Shown piece after piece: positions 11,561-22,979 of a stretch of DNA of 64,000 bases; the stretch's first letter is position 1; every line of letters starts with the position of its first letter. A program made the position numbers and the translations under genes. Below the pieces are notes generated by a model. That model was given only the letters and a program-made list of their open reading frames with translations, made no database searches and was not told where the DNA came from. Source of the stretch: Lepeophtheirus salmonis (Eukaryota; Arthropoda; Copepoda; Siphonostomatoida; Caligidae); NCBI RefSeq assembly GCF_016086655.4, contig NC_052141.2, positions 8,122,001-8,186,000 on the forward strand, written 5' to 3'.

Positions 11561-12660
11561 CATAACTTTTTTGATTTTGAATAAATTTAGAAAACGTAGT
11601 AATTCGTATAGTTGTTTTTTGAGACGCCAATCCCTTTTTTATTTATAACTTAACCCCTTATCTAGTCTCCTTGAGCTCCAAAAAAGGGTTATTGTGTTTT
11701 GGGTATAAGTTCAACCCCCCCTTACATGACACCCTTCCCCTAAAATAGCCAACACCGTCTTATCCCAAACAGATTCGAAAGAGGCACTCATGCAAAATTT
11801 CAGCCTCCTTGGTTCAACAATATGGGCACCCATCAGTTACATATACACAAGCCCCATTTTCTATATGTTTATTTCAGATATATAAAAATATAATTGAAAA
11901 ATGTATTTAAAAATCCGCGATATGAGGAGTAGAAATAACTCCTCACAGCGTATTATAGTGGTATCTTCTGTATATATCATGACCATGCCTTCATAGTTAA
12001 TTAACGAACTTATCTATATGCTCTGCGAGGTTTTCCTGTTGTTCTGGGTGTTGACTTGTGGTATATATGTATCCGATATATATATATATTATATGATATA
12101 AACTACGCAGTATTTAGCGTTTGATAAGGGCTACTAATTCGATCGTGAATTCAGGTCACGTGCCCCAGTATTCGGTTAGAGACGAATTGAAAGTTATGCA
12201 AAAATAACAATAATAAAAACAAGGTAAAAATAGATAGGTAAGGTAGATTTTTCTATATATATAATCATAAACCCTCTGAATAACTTATTTAATGCCTGAG
12301 AAAATGAAAGAGTGATTTCTTATATTTTTGAAAGATAAGTCAGTGACCGAGGTATATACATATACATATACTTAAAGCAGTTACCTGAAGCCAGCACTAA
12401 CTTACATGAAGAAGCCTCTCTTTACGTACATAAGTCATTAAAAAAAGTGTTTATTGCCATCCAGATAAATGATAAACACAAAAGCAGTTTTTAACCAAAT
12501 TTATGAAACGTAGAGATTCCCAATGTGTTGATTTACTTCCTAAATATAAACGGCACATTGTTTAAAATCACTTTTTTACTCCGTTATGGGCTTTAGATTA
12601 TAATTTGTGGGGTGGGGTCGCATTTCGATGAATATGTGCCATAGTCTGGAGGCTTCATTT
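11560..12660. other. spacer, no gene seen
   Basis: A pyrimidine-rich section with aacccccccttac lies near 11,710. (TA)n runs occur at about 12,075-12,095, followed at 12,120-12,180 by a less AT-rich patch containing the E-box-like cacgtg. A short-interspersed-element origin for the patch is conceivable but unsupported. Confidence 0.35.
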
Positions 12661-12670
12661 GATATATGAA

Positions 12671-13521
12671 CAGGGACGTACACGGGGGTAGGCGGACGGG
12701 GCTGTAGCCTCCCTCCCAAAATAAGATTTATTTTGCTTTTTACTAGAATTTTTTGTCCAGTAAAATGTAATACTTGAATTTTCTGTCAATGGCTATGGAT
12801 TTTGGAATTTAAAAAAAAAAATTATTATTGAAAATTTATTTGTGAAATTTTTGCCAAAAAATCTAATGTAATGTGAATAACTATGGATTTAAAAAAAAGT
12901 TTAATATTCAAAAATTTTATTCAAAATTTAAATTTTTCGCTTTGTTTTCCAAGAAATTTAATTTTATGTAAATAGCTATGAAACCTGGTAGCACTTTACC
13001 TTATTGGATAAAGTATATAATTCATACTTGAGCTCTAAAGACAACTTGAATATGAAATGGAATTATTATTAACTCTCTGCCCCTAGATGTCGTTTTTGAA
13101 TTGGAGGGCGTCTGTGAAGGTGCCCTCGAGGAGTCCACACCGTCGGAATTAAGGAATTTTTGCTTATTACTGGAACTTTGTTTTTATTAAGATACAAAAT
13201 TTTATGTAAAAATAGTTTTATAAATTTTTTGATTCAGGCAAATTATGCAACAGAACAAAAAATTTAATGTTGATTTTTTTTATAGCTATGAATTTTTAAA
13301 ATTTTATTCTAAAAATATAATATTTATTATTTGATTTTAGAAATGTTTATCCTAAAAATTTTATTTGTGTAAATTGCTTTGAATTTTTGAAAAGTTTGAA
13401 TTTTGAATTTTTTTATATAGATAATTATTTTTGAAATTGATTTTCTAATATTTTTGTGAATAGCTCTGTATTTAGATTTTTTCTGTCCAAAAAAATGTAA
13501 TTCCAAAAAACGAAGCCCCTG
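12671..13521. mobile_element. AT-rich element with CAGGG(G/A)C ends
   Basis: Left end cagggacgtacacggggg, followed by ggggctgtagcctccctccc. The right end, read inverted, is caggggcttcg. The body contains repeats of the block tgaataactatggattt and related forms (aatggctatggattttgg, aatagctatgaa). A less AT-rich insert with gcccctag lies at 13,070-13,145, so two elements may be joined. No ORF. Confidence 0.5.
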
Positions 13522-13524
13522 AAA

Positions 13525-15420
13525 TACTATCCATTAGTTAATGTATATGGGAAAAAAAATCTATTTCTCAGTCAGACATCGCTGGTAGAATGGTTCAAGG
13601 TAATTTTTCCACTAACATTTTTGCTTCTGGTAATTACAGCTTGTAGAGACACTAACCACGAATGGTAATTTAGCCGAAACATATTCGTCTTTTTGATTAT
13701 CATATCAGTAATTCTGAAGGTATAAGCGAAACCTTTGGTTCCTGTGACCTCAGCATTGCTGATGGCAGCCATTTTTAAAGAGACAAAAAGAAACATGGCT
13801 TATAACAATGAACCCCCCTCTTTTTCATTAATATTAAGGATAACAGATAAATATAGAATCAAGCAAATAAGAGACTAACAATTAAAAACAGTAAGCCTAT
13901 TGATGGGACGATTCCTAAAATATCCCGCCGCCGATTTCGATGCAATTTTAGTGAAAAATAGCAATACTAATTCCAATTTTTAATATTTTAAATAATAGTT
14001 AAAAAATATCATTTCGCGTTCAGTTACGTTCACAAAATTATACTTTTTGGTTTGATTGAAAAATTAAATTTTTTCCATTAGAATTTAAATTTTTGAGAAA
14101 TTAAATTTTTTCCACCAAAATTTCAATATTTGAGAAATTAATTTTTTTTGCACCAAAATTTAAATTTTTGATAAAAATTTCATATATAGAATATGATATT
14201 TTAAATTTTTTCAATAATCCACAGCTGTTCACATTTTTTTCCCAAAATATCTAACTATTCTCAAAAATAATAATTTTGAGGAAAAATTTTAAAAATCCCA
14301 AAGCTGTTCCAGAAAAAATATAATTTTTTATCAGAACAAAATTTGTAATATTAAAATGTTTTTTTTTTTAATTTTTTGAAAAAATTACATATTCTTGTTA
14401 TTTTTTTGTTAATTCAAGTATACAATTTGATATTTAAAATTTATTTAAAGATACACGGCTGTTTGCAAATAATTAAATTTTCCTGACACGACATTTCCAA
14501 AATCTATAACTTTTAACAAAAGTTAACATTTTGGGGAAAAACATTTCAATTATTACATTTTTTTCGAGAAAAAATAAAAAAAATATAACTGTTTTCCAAA
14601 GAAAAAATTGGTTAAATTTTTTAAATATTTAATATATACTATTTTTTCATAGCTAAGAAAAGTAACAAATAGTTAAAGACCATTAATAAATAAGAATTGC
14701 AAATTAAGCATTATTACGCAATGCCGATCCTCATTTCAGAAAAAAAAAAAAATTCTCATATTCCCAATTTCAATTTCGATTAATCTCTGACCATCAAATG
14801 TATTTTAAAGCATATTATTATATCGTAATACAGTCTTATTTTCAAAGCTGGGATATTTATTAACTATGACTATGGAATGAGATATACTTATATTTTGTTC
14901 TAATTATTCCCCTTTTTCAAACCTAATAGATTTTAAAAAAAGTGTATAAATTAAGCCATATTAGTGTTTATGCTTTCCATCATCTAGTATTCCATGCAGA
15001 TGTCAAGTATTTTTTGTACTATTAAAGCCGTTAAAGTGAATTAAATAAATATTTATTAGAAATTCGTCCATGTATGTAGTAGAAATATCAACATTGAGCT
15101 TTTAAAATGGCGTTTCTTTTAATTAGGATACAATTTAATACGTCATTGTCAATGCTCTATAGTTTCTCAAAATGGTTGACCTATGAAAAAAATGGCTCAT
15201 GTTGAGTCACTTTATAGTGTCAGGAGGTCAAATGACGCAAAATTAATGCATCAAATATTTTGTAACTTGAGGAGTGACTTCCCCCCCTCTTCTAATTTTG
15301 ATTTCCATCTTGATTTATGAAAGACAAAAAAGACATCATGTACGAGAGAGTGAAAAAAACCATAATTCTTTTGAAACCCAGTATTTCACAAGAAAAAAAT
15401 AACAACATTTGACTTCATAA
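13525..15420. other. AT-rich region, repeat debris upstream of the protease homologue gene
   Basis: A minus-strand ORF at 13,572-13,796 (74 codons) resembles no protein I know. 14,040-14,640 is an AT-rich periodic tract with aatttaaatttttgagaaa-type blocks. 15,075-15,170 carries the R2 block (atcaacattgagc, tcttttaattaggatacaat). No gene is supported. Confidence 0.45.
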
Positions 15421-15474
15421 TAGAAGCGCGCTCCTTTTTAAAAAAACCCGGTTTATTTGGAAAAAAGTAAAGCC

Positions 15475-15510
15475 TATATAACCCAGAGATTCTCCGTTTC
15501 GTTCATCAAT
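15475..15510 (+). promoter_or_regulatory. TATA box and likely start site of the protease homologue gene
   Basis: TATATAA at 15,475-15,481 is followed about 28 bp later by a TCATCA-type initiator in gttcatcaat (15,501-15,510), the spacing expected for an arthropod TATA promoter. It lies about 165 bp upstream of the chosen ATG. The transcription start is inferred, near 15,503. Confidence 0.6.
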
Positions 15511-15532
15511 TTAATTTTGGGAGTCCTTCAAG

Positions 15533-15663
15533 GTAGAAGACTCTTTTTATTATTCTCCCGCTTCTTCTTGATTTCTCACTAGAGTAGTAAGTTGAACGAC
15601 GACGACCTGCCTGTTTATAGGTGGAAATTCATTTTTTTATATGAATATTTTTTTATTTAATAG
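15533..15663 (+). other. possible 5' UTR intron of the protease homologue gene
   Basis: The donor-like AAG|GTAGAA at 15,530-15,538 and a pyrimidine/AT tract ending in tttaatag at 15,656-15,663 would remove a 131-bp intron whose 3' end sits 4 nt before ATG 15,668. Splicing here would also remove the alternative upstream ATG at 15,641 and explain why the peptide from 15,641 has an unnatural leader. Inferred from splice motifs only. Confidence 0.45.
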
Positions 15664-15667
15664 AGAA

Positions 15668-17640
15668 ATGAAAATATTTTTGCTTTTGGGCCTTGTAGCC
15701 TTTGCGGCATCTAGACCACAAGATGTTGGTGTAGATGATATCCTCGGAGCAGCAGACTCTGCTCGATATGGAAACAGTGAAGAGCCTGCAGATCCATCTC
15801 TCATCGACGACGTCTTCGGAGGAGGCGGAGGAAATGTTGACGTATCTCCCATCAAAGATGGTGGCAGCTATGCTGGAGATGGAGGAGACTCTCATGTTAA
15901 TGAAATTGTGGACACGTCCTATGAAGACTGTTCCTACTATGCAGACCAAGGATACAAATGTGTTCCCTATTACACCTGTGAAGACGGAGAAATTGTGACA
16001 GATGGAGGTGGCCTCATTGATATCCGTTCCTCATTTAGTGCCATCCTTGATCCTGGATCATCCAAATGCCCTGGATATCTTGAGGTCTGTTGTCGTCATC
16101 CTGAATTTGCCACAAATGCTCCACATATTGAGACTACTCAAAAACCCACTACACCCAAGCCACGTATCTATCAATCTGCCTGTGGACGACGTAATATTGG
16201 TGGAATTGGTGTCCGAATTCAAAATGATAAATACAAGGGAAGTACTCAATTTGGTGAATGGCCTCATATGTGTGCTGTTCTTGAGAGCAAATCGGTTGCT
16301 GGGTCTGAAGAGGTTAATCTTTATGTTTGTGGAGCTTCCCTCATTGCTCCAGGAGTTATTCTTACAGGAGCTCACTGTGTTGCGTAAGTTATTTTTACTC
16401 TACAATAAGTATATGTCCTAAAGGCTCATTTTAATTTTATCTTATCTTATTTAGGAAGATTAAACCCTCTAACATTAAAATCCGATGTGGAGAATGGGAT
16501 ACTCAACAACAAGTAGAGCCCCGTCCTCATCAAGATCGTTATGTCCAACATGTTAAAATACATCCTCTTTTTGACCCAAAAAACCTTCACAATGATTTCG
16601 CTATACTCTTTTTGGAAAGTGACTTTATTCTTGCCCCACACATTGACACGATTTGTTTACCTGATAACCTCGCTGGAATCCATGACTACAATCATAAGGA
16701 CTGCTTCGCCACTGGATGGGGAAAGGACAAATTTGGAAAGTCAGGAGTCTACCAAGTCATCATGAAACAAGTTCAAATGGATATAGTCGACTCTGCCGAA
16801 TGTCAAAATCGACTCCGTAAGACCCGTCTTGGAGACAGCTTTGAGTTGGATAAATCTTTCATCTGTGCCGGTGGAGAAAAAGATAAAGATACTTGCAAGG
16901 GAGACGGCGGTGGTCCATTGGTATGTCCTAAAGGTGATGGCAGTTCCTATGGTGGAGAACCTACCTATGTTCAAGCTGGTATCATTGCTTGGGGTATTGA
17001 CTGTGGAGTCAATGGTAATCCTGGTGTCTATGCTAATGTTGCTGACGGCCTTTGTTTCATTGATTGGGCTACTCAATGTGCAACTGGAATACCCAACTAC
17101 TTCAACATTCAAGGATGTGAAAACTGGGCCTCAAGTGAAATCCAATCTCTTTATTCAAAAATTGAGGAATTCCAAAAGAAATTGGAGACCATCACTGCTG
17201 ATGGTAGTGGAACTCCCTCCAATCTCCGCAACCTAAATCGCAGAATCGCTAAACACAACATGATTCTCAAAATCTTTGAAGAGGATGAACATATCTGCAT
17301 CGGCAGTGCTGTAACTGACGGAGACGGAAGTTATACAGGAGGTGATAATGGAGATATTGATATCTCCAGTCTTGGACGCAAGGGTGAAACAGGAGCTTAT
17401 GGAGATGGAGCAGAAGGTGGCGCTCCATTCGCTACTGCTATTGGAGGAGAACCCGATCCAAATGCTGTTGTTGATGGAAGTAATGGAAATTACAATGGAG
17501 ATGGTGGATCAAATGGCCCTGATGGAATTATCGATGGAGATATTGGAAATCACAACGGTGATGGGGGATCAAATGGCCCTGATGGAATTATAGATGGAGG
17601 AGATGGAATTGATACAAATGCTCCTGGTGATGGATATTAA
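15668..17640 (+). CDS. clip-domain serine protease homologue (catalytically inactive), two coding exons
   Basis: Coding exons 15,668-16,383 and 16,455-17,640 give 633 residues. ATG 15,668 is preferred over in-frame 15,641 because it starts a clean signal peptide (MKIFLLLGLVAFAA). Residues 17-80 are acidic and Gly-rich. A clip domain follows with six cysteines (88, 98, 104, 134, 141, 142), then a Thr/Pro-rich linker. The S1-type protease domain (about 172-447) keeps His236 (TGAHC), Asp286 (HNDFAIL) and the trypsin-pocket Asp384, but the nucleophile is Gly390 (GDGGGP), so it should not cleave peptides. This matches masquerade/PPAF-II-type homologues of arthropod haemolymph, known as cofactors for prophenoloxidase activation and as binding proteins; that role is inferred. 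Unusually, residues 465-520 form a charged helical segment and 525-633 an Asp/Gly/Asn-rich tail with a 20-residue tandem duplication (584-603, 604-623). The gene stands alone. Confidence 0.93.
16384..16454 (+). other. intron of the protease homologue gene
   Basis: A 71-bp phase-2 intron with canonical GTAAGT donor and a TTATTTAG acceptor. It splits the Ala239 codon three residues after the catalytic His motif. Joining the exons restores a continuous protease fold (TGAHCVA followed by KIKPSNIKIRCGEWD), which confirms both splice sites. Confidence 0.9.
17485..17604 (+). repeat. 60-bp in-frame tandem duplication
   Basis: Two adjacent 60-bp units (17,485-17,544 and 17,545-17,604) inside the protease homologue tail share the 20-nt block ggatcaaatggccctgatgg and encode two near-identical 20-residue repeats (core GDGGSNGPDGIIDG). 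The copies differ at few positions, so the duplication is recent or conserved by repeat homogenisation. Confidence 0.9.
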
Positions 17641-17978
17641 AGATTTATTTATAACTTTTGATAATTTAGTCAAGCAGACAATTTTTTATGTTATTCTCAT
17701 GTTTTGAGCTTTTTTGACCCTTATGCATATTGTATTTTTTGACGTGAGGGAAGAAATATGGAAGGGATCTACCTTTTACTTTTCTTACTTTTAAGACAAC
17801 AAAAAAAAATCTAAACAGACAGACAATCCAAGCCTTGGTTTTCTTTTTTGATGTATCCATCGTCACAGGAATATCATTATTTATAACAATTAAATTCATA
17901 CTTTTTCAGTATTCTTTTTTTTATGATCTATAGTGAATCACTTTTTTAGTTACATGATATGTACTGTTTGAATAGATA

Positions 17979-17984
17979 AATAAA
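17979..17984 (+). terminator. poly(A) signal of the protease homologue gene
   Basis: AATAAA, 339 bp after the TAA stop, the first canonical hexamer seen in the AT-rich 3' UTR, followed by an A-rich stretch. Chosen by position only; an earlier non-canonical site is possible. Confidence 0.5.
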
Positions 17985-18480
17985 ATGACAAAATGACCTT
18001 CAAACTCCTAAAGGTTAAACGTTATTATCCACTATTTTCATCAAGATATTTGCTTCAAGATTTGTAAAAATTTTGTTACTAGGAACATTTATTTTTATTC
18101 TTGCAATGAGGCCTCTTGCTTACATTAGAGTATATAAAGCTACCTTTGTTGAGGCCTAGAGTCTACATTTGTATTTTTGTTGTTGCCACCTGAAGACACA
18201 CAATCTCATAAATCATTTTTCATTCTATCTAATATCAATGTGGATTTTTAATAAACAAAATTAATGTAGAGTAATTAAATGAATTTTGTCAAAATATGAT
18301 TCGTTGTTGTTATACATAATTACTAATTTATCATTGATATAAATAAATATTTTTTCAGTCCGTCGTATTCTTTGACTAGAAGGGGCCATACTATTTTAAA
18401 AGCCCTCATGATAAGGGACTTTAGATTCATCATGATTCTTATAACTTGTTATAAATATGCAAATGTAGTAGTATGTAAAA
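17985..18480. other. spacer with a second TATA-like site
   Basis: A good TATA box (gtatataaagc, 18,130-18,140) is followed about 30 bp later by gcctagagtctac, the layout of a + strand promoter, but no long ORF lies downstream (only an 8-codon frame beginning near 18,239). It may be a relic of a duplicated gene or a promoter for a gene whose first exon is non-coding. Confidence 0.3.
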
Positions 18481-18640
18481 TGTCAACATTACTTATTAAC
18501 ACCTTTTTATTAAATAAAACATGTGAAGTTAACATTATTGATGTCGGCCATTTTGGGTACTTAAACAACTTAGTTTTATAATAATAAATATCTATTTTTC
18601 ATTTATATTAGGGGTAAAATGAAGCGTTGGATGTCAAAAT
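18480..18640 (-). repeat. dispersed repeat family R5, copy 1 (inverted)
   Basis: Inverted relative to the copies at 23.7 and 34.0-34.3 kb. Shares (as complements) gacatccaa-gcttcat, and aaaatggccgacat-ca. Short and decayed. Confidence 0.5.
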
Positions 18641-18649
18641 AGGACCCCA

Positions 18650-19330
18650 ATAAATAAAGAACTTAAATCTAAAATATACTCATAAATCACTGTTGGTTAA
18701 TTTTATTAATTATTCTTACCCTTAAAATGCATTAAAAATATGTTATTAATATCGTTATTTAATCTCAATAATGTGGACAATAAATTAACTATTTCAATGG
18801 AAAAAATAAGATATTTTCCACTAAATTGATCTATTTTAATCGTCGCTTATCGATCAAAAAATTAGATTTATTGTAGAAATCTAACCACATTTTAGGGATT
18901 TTCAGTATATACATCTTTGATTATATTCAAAAATCGTTTCCTTATATATCAGACAATAATATGTTAATATCTGAATATGACGTACATTTGTAATTTCATA
19001 GTGTAGAGTCTAGATAATAAATTAACTATTAAAATAGAGATAATAAGCTATTTGTCTTTAATGTAATTACTTTTTTGTAGAAATATCAATGATTTAATTC
19101 CAATATCCCTGTTTAACATTGTCATCAAGTAGTATTCAATGCAGTATTTGAATCTTATTTATTCATAAATCCATTAGATGGTTTCTGATATAGATATATT
19201 GGAAAATTTGCCTATTTTGATGTGGTAAAATCATCAACATTAAGTCTTCAGTTTAAGCTTTGGCGTCTCCCTCAAATTATGATGCAATTTATGACGTTTT
19301 TGAATGCTCCACACAATTTTAAGAGAGTGT
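18650..19330 (+). repeat. dispersed repeat family R2, copy 2
   Basis: Matches 9,230-9,670 through atatgttattaatatcg, gatcaaaaaatt, tttgattatattcaaaaa and tcaaattatgatgcaattta, with an extra middle segment containing agtagtattcaatgcag that also occurs near 14,985 and 54,600. No conserved ORF. Confidence 0.6.
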
Positions 19331-19517
19331 GTGTGGAGAAAGGGATCAGTACATAATGTACATCAATCATTAAGTCGCCTTTGAAAGCACATGTCGTTTT
19401 TTTACATGAGTTTCTCTAGATGTAGAAACGTTTTGGTCTAGTAGGGGAGACTGGGCTAAGTTGAGCTGTAAGATATGATAATCTTTACTTGCTTGAACCT
19501 TCATATATATTTTTTGG

Positions 19518-20135
19518 GTGCCCGGTAATTTTGCCTTAAACCATTTTGCCTCGAGGATATTTCGCTTTAATATATAAACAAATATTGTTTATATGTCTTT
19601 ATTGTTATTTTTGGTTCCTTTGGATTTTTTGGATCAAAATCTCATGTGTATAGCCATAAAACGCAATGAAATGGTTGTTTTCTTTTGAAATAATGATGGA
19701 ATTGTACTCTTGCCTTATAAAATGCTTGTTTGACAATCCATGAGTCTTTTTTTCTAATATGAATCATCCATCATAATAATGATAATTAATAACAGAGAAG
19801 TGAGTGATTAGCAATTCTTCCATTGGAATCGTTTCCGTGTTTATTTATTTTTGTTTTTCTTATTAATTGAATTTGATTACCTACTTTGTTTCTGATTGGA
19901 ATACATAACATAATGCAATTCTTTGAAATTTTGAACAGATTCATGTTTCCAACAGAAAACATATATTTAATGGTTTTTAAGGTAATAAATTACATATTTT
20001 GATTCAAAAATTCCAAAGGACCATCAATTTTGACCAAAAATAACAATAACAACATATAAATCTCGATTATTTGTGTGTTAAGGCAAAATATCAATGAGGC
20101 AAAATGGCTTTAAGGGCAAATGCCCTAAGACATAG
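19518..20135 (+). mobile_element. long-TIR MITE, copy B
   Basis: The left end (ccggtaattttgccttaaac) and the inverted right end (gggcatttgcccttaaagcc) begin inverted repeats that can be followed inward for roughly 200 bp: both halves contain ttattgttatttttggt and cctttggaattttt-like blocks in opposite orientation. It aligns along its length with copy A at 3.1 kb. No ORF. The TIRs are long relative to the 0.62-kb length. Confidence 0.75.
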
Positions 20136-20465
20136 CCTACCCCCATTTGGTATCGAACTTGGTCGTTCCAAAAAAAAATGAACCAATAATAAAACTTTTG
20201 TCGCGTGACTCGGCCCTGGATCGGTCTGCGGACGGAAGATGTCGACCACAAAAGAAAGAAGCTTTTAAAATTATACAACCTGCCTGCAGAGACTCAGGAA
20301 GGCCGTATTTAAAAATAGCAACGAAATGAACTATCATAATTCATATATATTATTTTTTAAATGTCTGTGACGTCACATTTTTTCTTTTCTCCAAATTTAT
20401 ATTGCCCAAGGCCACGTTCCATCGACTCACTAAATTTAGACCGATGGACAGTCCGTCCGGTTCAT
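20136..20465. other. less AT-rich patch, unrecognised
   Basis: 20,140-20,340 carries overlapping short ORFs on both strands, none resembling a known protein. A perfect TGACGTCA is at 20,368-20,375 and a ccgtccggttcattcagtcc string precedes the tandem repeat at 20,469. Confidence 0.35.
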
Positions 20466-20468
20466 TCA

Positions 20469-20635
20469 GTCCAGACGAATCAAAAGCTATGAAGCACTAT
20501 GCTCAAATGGAACCAAAATCCATGGAGATGAAAATGATTAAAATACATCTTGTCCAGACGAACCAAAAGCTATGAAGCACTATGCTCAAATGGAACCGAA
20601 ACCCATGGAGATGAAAATGATTAAAATACATCTTG
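20469..20635. repeat. 83-bp tandem duplication
   Basis: Two units (from 20,471 and 20,554) differ at about three positions. The shared core includes aaaagctatgaagcactatg. The unit is not a multiple of three and no ORF spans it, so it is a recent non-coding duplication. Confidence 0.9.
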
Positions 20636-20639
20636 TTTT

Positions 20640-22690
20640 AATTTATATATTGAATATTTTTCTATAATAAATGCTATGATTTTTCTCATCACTATGTATT
20701 TTATATAAGTTATTAGGGTCTAAAGAAGAGTGTCGTTTTTCATCCAAAAAACGGATATATATATATTGAGTTCAGAACAAGATGTAGAATCAATAAAAAG
20801 ATTATTTTATAATCATAAAAAACCTTTTACATGAGTTGTATTTATCCTACTTTTAATTGGGGGATTGTTTTAAGGGGGGAAAAATGACTCAGAACGGTAA
20901 AAGTCCCAGATTACTATAATCCAGGATATTTTGAATTCAGATGATGGATAGAAAAATTTAAATCAGTTTTGGATTCTGCGCCTATAGATAAAATCATTTT
21001 TTGGCTTGAATTAATAATACAAAATGTGTGTTCATTCATGTAAAAAACCTGCCCAACTTTTCTCAGGCTTCCCCTACTTCTTAATATATTATGTTCCGGA
21101 CACAAATCGTAAATATGTTCATAAATCAAAAGTGTAATAACAGACAATGATTTTTATGAAACATATGACGCCAACAGTTTTCTTATCCAGGCAAAATTGA
21201 TAGGCTTATTCTTTTAAGTGGAAGAAAGTTAACTTATATCACATAAATTAAGTGTAATACATGTATTTCCATCGATCCTTATATAATGATGACTCCAGGC
21301 AATAGTAAGCTCCAAATTGTTATAAGATGATTGATACGAATAAAGGAGATAACTAAAGTCTTTTAAAACAAGGGTTCATTAGTTTACTTTATTAAACATA
21401 GATAGGACACCTTTGATAGGATCAGAGTTGCATAAAAAACTATTTATAAAGAGCCTTATAAACCTAGTAATCGAGTGCCTGGAATTAACTATAGCATAAA
21501 TTAGTAACAGCAACCCTACGTCCCCTCGCCGGTTTAGCCTCAGAGTGGGCACTCCCGCATTTGAAGAATTTCTATTATTGTAGCTACCCTCAGGGAGGGT
21601 GCACCAGGCCCTAATATATACTTTTATTTACAAAACCTGTCATCATTATTCATGTATTCTTTTTTATTATCACTACGCAATTATAAAGTCAATGGAGTCC
21701 AAAAGTTAATTAGGATTGTCCAAGATTAAGGAAGAAATTGTGGGAAAGGATATCACGCCTTAGACGAGACCACAGGTCAAATACAGCTTTGAATATTGCA
21801 TCTTTACTCTTTTCATTAATTACATTGAGTATTTACTATTTACAATGAGTAGTTAATAATTATTTTTGGAGTATGAGGATGCAAAATAACTAATCGGAAT
21901 AATTAATTTAGGTAGATACGAGTATATCATTATATCCTAATATTTGATTTCTTATATTGATTGTATTATGTAGATTTTATTGATGACAACCTCGACGAAA
22001 ATTGTAGCGGCCTCATTCATTAGTACACATTTAAGTTTAATATTTTACCCACATTAGACAAGACTACAGGTGGATCCAGAACATTACTTATTTTTATTAT
22101 GTTAAAACTCTTCATAAGAAAAGTATAAAATATTAGTGTAGGTCAAATGCATCTCAGAATAAATACACCTAAAAAATTAAACTACCTAGAATATAACCAT
22201 TATATTTTAAAGAAATATAAATGTGTATAAATTATATATAGCATTATGGAAGACATGCTATAAATTAACAAGTTTTTATTTTTAAATTTGATATTATTTT
22301 ATTTAATTTTGAATCAAAATTCGGTAATATTCATCACAATTATGCATTTAAACATTTTGATGATAATGATGTAATTGTTCATTGACGTCCTACATAATAT
22401 GGAATACAATTCTTCGCAATAATAATTTTGTAACTTAGAGGATAATATGATTTCAATATTTAGAGTACATGGGAGTTTGATATTGTAGTATCAAAGATCC
22501 ATATCGTCAACTTTTCTCATACCTTTATTGAAAGTTTTACTATTTTAAGACACAAATGATCTAGGACTTAATTATTTTCTTTCAAATTTGAACATGTAGT
22601 AAGTCATTCAACCTTTATAAAAAATGAGTGGGATCATGGATTAATATTGTAACCATTCTTAACTAAACAACAGTGGTTGGAAGGTGATAA
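20640..22690. other. AT-rich spacer, no gene seen
   Basis: A 77-codon minus-strand ORF (20,914-21,147) is unrecognised. A G/C-richer patch lies at 21,500-21,610 (contains cctcgccggtttagcctcag and the palindromic-looking ctaccctcagggagggtg). The remainder is AT-rich with no identifiable feature. Confidence 0.4.
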
Positions 22691-22930
22691 TTATGGTTAT
22701 AATAAAAAGTCCTTGTTAGACTAAGACAAGAGTTTAAGATTGACTCCGTAGTAATTATTGGCAATTTTTTTACAATATATACGGAGTAAGGTTTGTGTTT
22801 ACTTTCTGTCCTACCCTCTTAGAGATGTTCACAGCTAATACAGTATCCGTCATAATAGCTAAGCTGCTCTTCTCCAAAATATTCTTCAACTGTCAGGGGT
22901 ACCACATTAATTTTTGGTTTGTCTTTTTTT
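22690..22930 (+). repeat. dispersed repeat family R6, copy 1
   Basis: Contains the family landmarks cggagtaaggtttgtgttta, cataatagctaagctgctct and gtcaggggtaccacatta, in the order seen at 40.25-41.09 kb (two tandem copies) and inverted at 53.5 kb. The sequence after it (ttaatttttggttt) is also shared. No ORF. Confidence 0.65.
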
Positions 22931-22979
22931 AGTATACCGGGAGATTAATTTTTTTTTAAAACCAAGCCAGTACCATATG

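Noticed and set aside
12120..12185. Less AT-rich patch as a tRNA-derived SINE
   Set aside because: No A/B box pair and no second copy seen in the window.
15641..15667. Upstream in-frame ATG of the protease homologue
   Set aside because: It would put nine extra residues (MNIFLFNRE) before the signal peptide, and it lies inside the probable 5' UTR intron; ATG 15,668 starts a normal signal peptide.
15637..17112. Several 70-139 codon ORFs on both strands overlapping the protease homologue exons
   Set aside because: Shadows of the true frame; none has protein motifs.
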